Source: Thermodesulfovibrionales bacterium (GTDB taxonomy: Bacteria > Nitrospirota > Thermodesulfovibrionia > Thermodesulfovibrionales > Dissulfurispiraceae). Taken from it: a DNA stretch of 13,117 bases. Shown here one piece after another: positions 7,141 to 12,619 of the stretch. The stretch covers positions 1 to 13,117 of the forward strand of contig JAJOKM010000100.1 in NCBI GenBank assembly GCA_021129835.1, written 5' to 3'. A program made the position numbers and the translations under genes. Under the pieces are notes generated by a model. The model had not been told where the DNA came from. It saw nothing but the letters and a program-made list of their open reading frames with translations, and searched no databases. The first letter of the stretch is position 1. Every line of letters begins with the position of its first letter.

Positions 7141-8649
7141 CTAGACTATAAAGATCTTCTTAAATTCTACAACTACACTGACGAGCTTCTCTTTCATATC
7201 ATCGTCAATAACTCCCTTTTCTCTCAACTCCTTCTTGACATCGGTCTTTCTATCCCTTATAAAATCAAGGAACTCCTCTTCGAATCTCCTTATTGCCTCA
7301 ACAGGCATATCATCAAGATAGCCCTCTGTCCCGGCAAACAGGAGCATTAGTTGGTCCTCTACTGGCCGAGGCACGCACTGGTCCTGCTTTAAAAGCTCTG
7401 ACATCCTTTTCCCTCGTTCTATCTGGAACAGGGTTGCCTTATCAAGGTCTGCGCCAAACTGAGCAAATGCCGCAAGTTCTCTAAACTGAGCAAGATCGAG
7501 TCTGAGCGTTCCTGCAACCTTTTTCATTGCCTTCGTCTGAGCAGCGCCGCCGACACGGCTGACAGAAAGGCCAGCATTGATTGCCGGTCTCACGCCGGCA
7601 TAAAAAAGATCTGCCTCGAGATATATCTGGCCATCAGTAATAGAAATGACATTTGTCGGTATATATCCTGACACATCACCTGCCTGAGTCTCCACTATCG
7701 GCAGTGCAGTAAGTGACCCTCCGCCAAGTTCATCGCTTAATTTTGCAGACCTCTCAAGGAGTCTTGAGTGGAGGTAAAACACATCACCAGGATATGCCTC
7801 ACGTCCTGGAGGGCGTCTCAGAAGAAGAGAGAGCTGCCTATAAGAAGAGGCCTGCTTGCTCAAGTCATCATATATTATTAATACATGCCTTCCGTTGTCC
7901 CTAAAATATTCACCAATTGAACAACCTGTATAAGGAGCAATATACTGCATTGGCGCCGGCTCACTTGCAGTCGATGATACGACAATCGTATGCTCCATCG
8001 CACCGTGCTCCGCAAGTGCCTGAACAGCGCGGGCAACACTAGCCCTCTTCTGGCCAATAGCGACATATATGCAGGTAACATCTCCGCCTCTTTGATTGAT
8101 GATTGCGTCGATAGCAATCGCCGTCTTTCCTGTCTGACGGTCACCAATGATAAGCTCCCTCTGACCCCTTCCGATAGGAATCATAGCATCTATTGCCTTT
8201 ACTCCTGTCTGGAGAGGCTCTCTAACAGGCTGCCTATCAATAATGCCAGGGGCAATAACATCAACTACTCTACTTGCCTTTGTGTTTATGGGGCCCTTGT
8301 CATCGATCGGCTGCCCTATGGCGTTGACAACCCTGCCTATCATCTCATCGCCAACAGGCACAGACATAACCCTACCTGTCCTTTTTACTACATCATTTTC
8401 GCCGATAAATGTATCCTCGCCAAAGAGAACTGCACCTACAACATCCTCTTCAAGGTTAAGCGCCATCCCATATATGCCAGACGGAAATTCGAGAAGCTCT
8501 GATGCCATACAATTATCCAGTCCGTAAATCTTCGCGATACCATCGCCCACGCTTGTTACAATGCCCACCTCACTGACATCAACACGTTTTTCGAAATCCG
8601 CTATCTGTCTTTTTAGATATTCACTAATCTCTTCTGCTTTGATCTCCAT
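7141..8649 (-). CDS. atpA: F1Fo ATP synthase subunit alpha
   Basis: Alpha forms the non-catalytic nucleotide sites of F1 and supplies the arginine finger to beta. At 502 residues it is full length. The Walker A loop GDRQTGKT is at 169-176, LLRRPPGREAYPGD at 276-289, and the arginine finger lies in SVSRVGGAAQT at about R365. The ATG at 8649 has GGGGTGATG upstream that overlaps the end of atpH, seven bases away, so translation of alpha probably follows that of delta. The opposite strand is open for long stretches but shows no coding features of its own. Confidence 0.97.
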   Translation of the reverse strand: MEIKAEEISEYLKRQIADFEKRVDVSEVGIVTSVGDGIAKIYGLDNCMASELLEFPSGIYGMALNLEEDVVGAVLFGEDTFIGENDVVKRTGRVMSVPVGDEMIGRVVNAIGQPIDDKGPINTKASRVVDVIAPGIIDRQPVREPLQTGVKAIDAMIPIGRGQRELIIGDRQTGKTAIAIDAIINQRGGDVTCIYVAIGQKRASVARAVQALAEHGAMEHTIVVSSTASEPAPMQYIAPYTGCSIGEYFRDNGRHVLIIYDDLSKQASSYRQLSLLLRRPPGREAYPGDVFYLHSRLLERSAKLSDELGGGSLTALPIVETQAGDVSGYIPTNVISITDGQIYLEADLFYAGVRPAINAGLSVSRVGGAAQTKAMKKVAGTLRLDLAQFRELAAFAQFGADLDKATLFQIERGKRMSELLKQDQCVPRPVEDQLMLLFAGTEGYLDDMPVEAIRRFEEEFLDFIRDRKTDVKKELREKGVIDDDMKEKLVSVVVEFKKIFIV

Positions 8650-8656
8650 AGCGTCA

Positions 8657-9199
8657 TCACCCCTTTATAATAAGTTTGTCCTTTAAAGATCGTAACTGCC
8701 CTTTTATACTGCTATCATATACCGTACTGCCGACTTTTATATATATGCCGCCAATGATGGAAGGGTCTATATCGAGTTCGAAATCAATATCTCTGCCTGT
8801 AATTTTCCTCAAAAACCCTACCAGCTCTTTCTCATATTCTCTGCTTACCTGCACAGGCACTGTAATAACTGCCTTTGCCCTCTTCTTCATCTCTAAGTAT
8901 AGCGTTATTATAGATCTAACAATGTCAGGCATTGCACCTATGACTCTTTTATCGGATAAATATAATAGGTATTTAATAACCTTGTCAGAAATACCAAGCG
9001 TATGAGAAATATGGGAAATTATTTTCTGACGCTCCTCGCCAGTAAAGGAAGGACTAACCATAAAAGTCCTAATTTCTTTATCTTCCTCCATTAACCTAGC
9101 GATATTGCCCAGCTGCTCAATTGCTTGCGGAATCTCCTCTATGTCAACGTTCTTTAAAAGCTGTTTGGCATACTTTTTTACATTCTCAACTTTTCTCAA
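8657..9199 (-). CDS. atpH: F1Fo ATP synthase subunit delta (OSCP-like)
   Basis: Delta links the top of F1 to the b/b' peripheral stalk. The protein has 180 residues. An N-terminal helical domain (about 5-105) is followed by the C-terminal signature at 145-176 (DPSIIGGIYIKVGSTVYD, then IKGQLRSLKDKL). The N-terminal part is weakly conserved, as usual in this family. The chosen start is a TTG at 9199 with an AGAGGTAGG sequence upstream; the next in-frame ATG would fall inside the N-terminal domain. A 43-base gap separates it from atpF. Confidence 0.93.
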   Translation of the reverse strand: MRKVENVKKYAKQLLKNVDIEEIPQAIEQLGNIARLMEEDKEIRTFMVSPSFTGEERQKIISHISHTLGISDKVIKYLLYLSDKRVIGAMPDIVRSIITLYLEMKKRAKAVITVPVQVSREYEKELVGFLRKITGRDIDFELDIDPSIIGGIYIKVGSTVYDSSIKGQLRSLKDKLIIKG

Positions 9200-9242
9200 A
9201 TCCTACCTCTTTTTGACTATTATGAGCAAGATCTCTTACTTT

Positions 9243-9875
9243 TCAGTTATTTCTTTCTGTCTCTAGCTGATTACTTAATATTGCGAGTGCTTCGTGCATA
9301 AGCCTATCCTGGTCTTCCGCCGTTAATCTGTCCTTGATTTTTTCCTCGGCAAGCTGCAGAGAGGCTTCTGCTGCCTCTGCCGCGATCACATCTTTTGCCT
9401 TCTTAAGCTCATAATCAATGTTAGTCTTTGCCTGTTCTAAAATCTTTATCCGTAGTTTCTCGCCTTCTTCTATTAACCACTCTTTCTTCTTCTCGCCAGA
9501 ACTCTGCGACGCGGAGATTATTTCTTCGAACTCTTTATCCTTTAATTTTAGTCTTTCTTCTATCTCAGCAAGGGCCTTCTCTGCCAACTCTTTCGCCTCC
9601 TTCGACTCCTTGATATTCTTTTCGATTAACGCTTTTCTTTGCCCGAAATAGTTTCTGGCCGGATTTTTAGCAACTAACACGATTAAAAATACAAGCAGCG
9701 CAAAGTTAACTATTTTCCAGAGCCAACCCATAAGCTTGTCATCCTCTCCGCCACCGCCTGCTGCAAAAGACACCTCAGTAAATAGTAAACAACAGGCCAT
9801 AAATAGCAAAAAGACAAACAACAAGCACCGCGCAAAAAACTTCTTTAGATGGATGTATTTCTGATTCATGTCCAT
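9243..9875 (-). CDS. atpF: F1Fo ATP synthase subunit b, with signal-peptide-like N-terminus
   Basis: The b subunit is half of the peripheral stalk that holds the stator. The 210-residue protein has a positively charged start, a first hydrophobic stretch (16-33) ending in a signal-peptidase-like SFA|A site near residue 38, then a membrane helix (51-69) and a long charged coiled coil (72-210). A cleavable-looking leader before the b anchor is known in Geobacter-type and related ATP synthases. The chosen ATG at 9875 overlaps the atpF' stop (TGATG), with GGTGAAG seven bases upstream. An upstream TTG at 9878 and an ATG at 9869 are alternatives. It is paired with atpF', as expected for a b/b' heterodimer. 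Confidence 0.92.
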   Translation of the reverse strand: MDMNQKYIHLKKFFARCLLFVFLLFMACCLLFTEVSFAAGGGGEDDKLMGWLWKIVNFALLVFLIVLVAKNPARNYFGQRKALIEKNIKESKEAKELAEKALAEIEERLKLKDKEFEEIISASQSSGEKKKEWLIEEGEKLRIKILEQAKTNIDYELKKAKDVIAAEAAEASLQLAEEKIKDRLTAEDQDRLMHEALAILSNQLETERNN

Positions 9876-10294
9876 CAAGTCTTCACCAGTTTTCCTACTA
9901 TTTCTTCAGAAAGTCTTTCTATACCAGCCTTTAACTCTGTCTTTGCCTTTTCAGTTTCGGTATATAGTTCCTTTCTAGCTTTTTCGATCATATCGACAGC
10001 TTCTGCCTCTGTTTTTGAAAGCACTTCCTTTTGCCTTGCAAGCCCTTCTTCCTTTAGCAGATCAAATATCTCTTTTGCCCTATTCTTTGTCGATAGAAGC
10101 TCGGAATTGAATCTTGCAATGGATTCTTCTTTGCTGACCGTCATCGCCTTTGCTTCGTTGAGGGCGCCATCGATGGCCCCTTCTCTGTCTTCTAATACCT
10201 TTGCAAGAGGCTTAAATAAGATTGCATTCAGAACAAAAAATAAGATAAGAAAATTGGCTACAAGGACAAAAAACCATAGACTGAATTCTATCAT
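9875..10294 (-). CDS. atpF': F1Fo ATP synthase subunit b' (second peripheral-stalk subunit)
   Basis: A second b-type subunit of 139 residues. One N-terminal membrane helix (about 5-26) is followed by LFKPLAKVLEDREGAIDGAL (27-46), a conserved start of the stalk, and a charged coiled coil to the end. It has no leader, unlike the b subunit that follows. It is the first gene of the operon, with a strong AAAGGAGGAG ribosome-binding site just before the ATG and a promoter about 50-80 bases upstream. b' and b should form a heterodimeric stalk. Which of the two is called b' is by convention (the shorter, leaderless, first gene). Confidence 0.9.
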   Translation of the reverse strand: MIEFSLWFFVLVANFLILFFVLNAILFKPLAKVLEDREGAIDGALNEAKAMTVSKEESIARFNSELLSTKNRAKEIFDLLKEEGLARQKEVLSKTEAEAVDMIEKARKELYTETEKAKTELKAGIERLSEEIVGKLVKT

Positions 10295-10345
10295 GTCTCC
10301 TCCTTTTTCAATTCTGGAGTCTTCTAAAAAGCATTATCGAGAAAA

Positions 10346-10375
10346 ATACTATCACGGTCTTCTTAATTTTGTCAA
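10346..10375 (-). promoter_or_regulatory. sigma70-type promoter of the atp operon
   Basis: On the - strand, TTGACA (10370-10375) is followed after 18 bases by TAGTAT (10346-10351), which is preceded by TG to make an extended -10. Transcription would begin near 10339, giving a leader of about 45 nt before atpF'. The perfect -35 and the position directly upstream of the first gene make it the best candidate for the main atp promoter. Confidence 0.7.
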
Positions 10376-10519
10376 GCATTTTATGCATAGGCGAGATAAG
10401 AAAAACTTAAATGATGATAAGAAAAGCTGAAAAGTGAACTCCTTTTAAATTTTATTGAGAATCTCGCTATAGTTTATGTTAAATTATAGTATACCGCTGA
10501 TATTTGTGGCATAGTTATA

Positions 10520-10547
10520 CCTGAATCCGTGATATTACGGATTCAGG
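10520..10547. repeat. 11-bp perfect hairpin
   Basis: CCTGAATCCGT (10520-10530) and ACGGATTCAGG (10537-10547) pair perfectly around a 6-nt loop. The flanks (TTATA and ATATTATAA) extend the pairing with a bulge. No T-run follows on either strand, so it is listed as a palindromic repeat; a weak terminator remains possible. It shares the ATTCAGGA word with the 4061-4154 repeat. Confidence 0.5.
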
Positions 10548-10574
10548 ATATTATAATGTTATACGGTAGAAAGG

Positions 10575-10765
10575 CTCTTGCAAAAGTCTTTGTTCGTCAT
10601 TCTCGAGGTCTTTATCGGGAATCCAGTATCCTTTAAAAACAAAGACTTCCCTGCTTACTGCCTGCAGGGACGGCGTCTGGATACCCGCTGGAGCCTGCCC
10701 CTCGAAGTTCGTAATCGGTGGCGGTCATGACGACAAAAATAATTTCTTTCAGACTTTTGCAAGAG
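10575..10765. mobile_element. 191-bp MITE-like foldback element
   Basis: The ends are a perfect 15-bp inverted repeat (CTCTTGCAAAAGTCT at 10575-10589; its complement at 10751-10765). Further inverted pairs lie inside: CGTCAT/ATGACG (10595-10600 and 10727-10732), ATCCAG/CTGGAT (10621-10626 and 10677-10682) and a central TCCCTGC/GCAGGGA hairpin (10648-10654 and 10664-10670). The whole element can thus fold back on itself. It encodes nothing. This is the form of a non-autonomous transposable element moved by a transposase in trans. No clear target-site duplication is visible, so the insertion may be old. Confidence 0.75.
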
Positions 10766-10786
10766 GTTCAAGAAATAAAAAATTGT

Positions 10787-10814
10787 TTGACATTATGTTT
10801 AAGTTTGGTGAAAT
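10787..10814 (+). promoter_or_regulatory. candidate promoter for the first cassette (Pc-like)
   Basis: TTGACA (10787-10792) is followed after 16 bases by TGAAAT (10809-10814), which matches the -10 consensus at four of six positions. It points into the cassette array and lies about 70 bases before the first core site, where an integron Pc promoter is often found. Only 14 bases separate the core site from the first start codon, so cassette 1 has no room for an internal promoter before its first gene and needs one upstream. The weak -10 keeps confidence moderate. Confidence 0.45.
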
Positions 10815-10873
10815 TGAGGGCAGAGATCATTTTACATTTCAAGTAAAAGATAAGTGTCCTTGATTCATATCAA

Positions 10874-10888
10874 TCTTAACCGTTAGCC
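10874..10888 (+). other. integron core site at the array start, possible attI
   Basis: TCTTAAC, one base, then GTTAGCC. The right half matches the GTTRRRY-type core used by integron integrases and has the same sequence as the R' box of the second attC. No attC-like hairpin can be found in the preceding 130 bases. A left inverted half directly beside the core resembles an attI simple site (attI1 has CTAAAAC, three bases, GTTAGAT). It could instead be the remnant of an attC whose left part was deleted. Confidence 0.5.
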
Positions 10889-10902
10889 ATAAAGGAGAAA
10901 AC

Positions 10903-11424
10903 ATGAAAACACTCAATGAACTAAAGCGTTTGGAAAAAGTCATGGGGGAATCGCCCCTCCCAAGGGCAACAGGAGAATGGGGAGGTGCCGATGTGCTTAT
11001 CACACGGAAAGCACCTTCAAGGAGTGCGGAAGGTGGATTTTACCCAGATCCAAGATACATCGTAACAGAGTACTCTCTTGAGCTTACTTGGCTGTTCGAC
11101 GAGCTGGGAGACGCGTTCTATGCTGAGGAAAGACTGGACGGTTGTTCAAAGATTGAATTCTTCGGTCGTTTAGCAAACGCTGCGAACAGGTGCATACAAC
11201 GCTCCGAACCATTAACGGAACACATCCTCTATGCCGCTGTTCTTCATGAAGCCCATGCCATTCATGACGAAATGGAAGAAGGTACTTTTCAATACTTAAC
11301 AGTCGCTGTAGGAAATGAAATAGTCGATGACTACGTTGATGAAGCTCTGAGAACTGGATTCATTGGCAGTGATGCAACTTTGGGTTTTTTCAGGAATCGT
11401 GGAGTGGAGGTGACAAATGATTGA
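10903..11424 (+). CDS. unrecognised acidic 173-aa protein, possible antitoxin partner
   Basis: First gene of cassette 1. I do not recognise a family. The protein is strongly acidic (about 31 Asp/Glu against 17 Lys/Arg). Residues 16-45 are rich in Gly, Pro, Arg and Ser and look flexible; residues 50-165 look folded and mainly helical, with a conserved-looking LHEAHAIHDEMEE stretch at 114-126. No membrane segment or signal peptide is seen. The ATG has an AAAGGAG ribosome-binding site at 10891-10897, just after the core site. Its end overlaps the RelE/ParE-like gene by eight bases. Order, overlap and acidity fit an antitoxin, but 173 residues is long for one and no DNA-binding motif is obvious. 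It could equally be an independent cargo protein. Confidence 0.75.
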   Translation: MKTLNELKRLEKVMGESPLPRATGEWGGADVLITRKAPSRSAEGGFYPDPRYIVTEYSLELTWLFDELGDAFYAEERLDGCSKIEFFGRLANAANRCIQRSEPLTEHILYAAVLHEAHAIHDEMEEGTFQYLTVAVGNEIVDDYVDEALRTGFIGSDATLGFFRNRGVEVTND

Positions 11425-11686
11425 CCTCACTCGTCATGCCCATGATTTTCTAAAAGACTTGCAGGCAGAACAGTTCAAACAAGTTACGAAGAAGGTTCTA
11501 TCTTTGCTGCGTGATCCATATCCACAAGACTGCAAGCATTTAGCTGACCATCCCGGATTTAGACGAGTTGATGTGGGAGAATTCAGAGTATGCTATCAGG
11601 CATCGGGTGCTGTTGTGCGTATAGCAGTGATTAGACGCCGCAATGATGCTGTTGTTTACAGGGAAATAAAAATGATCAATGGCTAA
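11417..11686 (+). CDS. RelE/ParE-like toxin of a type II toxin-antitoxin system
   Basis: The 89-residue protein has the small RelE/ParE fold pattern: an N-terminal helix pair (about 4-31), then DHPGFRRVDVGEFRVCY (44-60) and VVRIAVIRRRNDAVVYRE (66-83), matching the usual 'R.R.GdYRv.Y ... i..i..R.dvYr' blocks. RelE members cleave mRNA on the ribosome and ParE members poison gyrase; the sequence does not settle which. It starts inside the previous gene (8-base overlap) with GGAGGTG six bases upstream, so translation is coupled. The stop codon lies in the R'' box of the attC, which ties it to the cassette. Toxin-antitoxin genes are common integron cargo and are thought to stabilise arrays. Confidence 0.8.
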   Translation: MIDLTRHAHDFLKDLQAEQFKQVTKKVLSLLRDPYPQDCKHLADHPGFRRVDVGEFRVCYQASGAVVRIAVIRRRNDAVVYREIKMING

Positions 11687-11752
11687 CAAATCGCTGCACT
11701 GGATTTTTACTCCGCTGCGCTCCGTAAAAAACAGTGAGCTCAAACGTTAGGC
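11681..11752 (+). other. attC recombination site of cassette 1
   Basis: 72 bp. R'' GGCTAAC (11681-11687) faces R' GTTAGGC (11746-11752). L'' and L' pair around CACTG/CAGTG (11697-11701 and 11732-11736) and CT/AG, leaving G11696 extrahelical. An inner stem TTTTTAC/GTAAAAA (11704-11710 and 11724-11730) closes a 13-nt loop TCCGCTGCGCTCC. Pairing, the extrahelical base and the terminal loop are the recognised parts of an attC hairpin. Exchange would occur between G11746 and T11747. Confidence 0.88.
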
Positions 11753-11774
11753 ACCAAGGGGAAAAATAAAACGT

Positions 11775-12536
11775 ATGTGTGAGTTGTTTGGCCTCAATTT
11801 TAACCAACCTATTCAGTGCTCGCTTTCTTTCAGAGGATTCCGCCATCGCGGCAAACATAACCCCGACGGATGGGGAATAGCCAGATTTGATGGACGAGAC
11901 TGTCAAGTATTTAAGGAACCAATTAAAGCCCCAAACAGCAAGTTGGCCACCTTCCTCCGCGACTATGAATCTTTTGTGAGTAAGATTTTCATTGGTCATG
12001 TGCGGTACGCTAGCCGAGGTAATCATACGCTTCAGAACACACACCCCTTTTCACGCACTTTTCGGTCCCGCAAGGTAGTACTTGCCCACAACGGCACTTT
12101 GGACCCCGTTATACCCGAGGCTGCATTGAAGTTTCACCCTGTGGGTGAAACTGACTCTGAGTATCTACTTTGTGCGTTGCTTACCATGCTGTCCGAGGAG
12201 CGAATTCGCTTTACAGATTTTCAGAGAATTGAGGCTGTCCTTCGTAAATTCAACAGATTCGGCAACATGAATCTTCTTTTTTCAGAGGGGGATCATCTTT
12301 ACAGCTATCGCGACCATAATCGCTATAACGGCCTTTGCATCACTAAGCGGACTGCGCCATTCGATAGAGTATCTCTGCGGGACGAAGACTGGAAGGTTGA
12401 TTTGGCGGAGGAGAAGCACCCGGATCAAAGAGGTTTTGTGATAGCGACTCACCCTTTGACGAACGAAAAGTGGAATGATATGCTGCCAGGCTCCCTGCGT
12501 GTTTTCAAGGATGGGCAGTGCGTTTATGGTGTCTAA
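11775..12536 (+). CDS. class II glutamine amidotransferase, YafJ-like
   Basis: The sole gene of cassette 2. This 253-residue protein matches Escherichia coli YafJ from end to end in length and motif order. The nucleophile is Cys2, exposed when Met1 is removed. The other class II (Ntn-type) residues are in place: NPDGWG (29-34), R77 in GHVRYAS, NTHPF (88-92), N106-G107 in AHNGTL (oxyanion hole) and D127 in GETDSEYL. It should therefore hydrolyse glutamine to glutamate and ammonia, or a related gamma-glutamyl substrate. No acceptor or synthase domain is attached, so the partner is unknown. The ATG has AAGGGGA at 11757-11762, slightly far (12 bases). The stop codon lies in the R'' box of attC 2. 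Confidence 0.9.
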   Translation: MCELFGLNFNQPIQCSLSFRGFRHRGKHNPDGWGIARFDGRDCQVFKEPIKAPNSKLATFLRDYESFVSKIFIGHVRYASRGNHTLQNTHPFSRTFRSRKVVLAHNGTLDPVIPEAALKFHPVGETDSEYLLCALLTMLSEERIRFTDFQRIEAVLRKFNRFGNMNLLFSEGDHLYSYRDHNRYNGLCITKRTAPFDRVSLRDEDWKVDLAEEKHPDQRGFVIATHPLTNEKWNDMLPGSLRVFKDGQCVYGV

Positions 12537-12602
12537 CAATGCACTGCACCTGCCCGCTATTCCGCTACGCTCCATAGCGGTTGGTGAGCTTGGTCGTTAG
12601 CC
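12531..12602 (+). other. attC recombination site of cassette 2
   Basis: 72 bp, the same length as the first attC. R'' GTCTAAC (12531-12537) faces R' GTTAGCC (12596-12602). CACC/GGTG (12547-12550 and 12583-12586) with CT/AG leaves G12546 extrahelical. The inner stem CCGCTAT/ATAGCGG (12554-12560 and 12574-12580) closes a 13-nt loop TCCGCTACGCTCC, identical to the other attC loop except for one base. Exchange would occur between G12596 and T12597. Confidence 0.9.
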
Positions 12603-12619
12603 CCAAAAAAGGAAAGCAT

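Larger units (their letters stand above)
10376..10902. other. non-coding region between the atp operon and the cassette array
   Basis: No protein gene can be supported on either strand here. From left to right it holds an AT-rich stretch (10376-10519), a short hairpin, a foldback element with terminal inverted repeats, a promoter-like pair and an integron core site, each listed separately. It separates a housekeeping operon reading left from accessory cassettes reading right. An integron integrase would be expected here but is absent. Confidence 0.7.

Noticed and set aside
7990..8502. 170-codon + strand frame opposite atpA
   Set aside because: It is antisense to a certain atpA, lacks family motifs, and its composition reflects the atpA codons read backwards.
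9849..10430. 193-codon + strand frame opposite atpF' and its promoter
   Set aside because: The Ser/Phe-rich translation is what the Glu/Lys-rich b' coiled coil gives on the opposite strand; it also runs through the atp promoter.
10520..10547. Hairpin as a Rho-independent terminator
   Set aside because: No T-run follows on either strand and no gene ends nearby.
10376..10902. A hidden or broken integron integrase gene
   Set aside because: No frame on either strand in this interval shows tyrosine recombinase motifs, and the space is taken by repeats.
11245..11281. HEAHAIH stretch in the 173-aa protein as a zinc protease motif
   Set aside because: It does not match HExxH or HxxEH spacing, and no third ligand is evident.
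11676..12044. 122-codon - strand frame across attC 1 and the amidotransferase gene
   Set aside because: It crosses a recombination site and is antisense to a gene with complete catalytic motifs.
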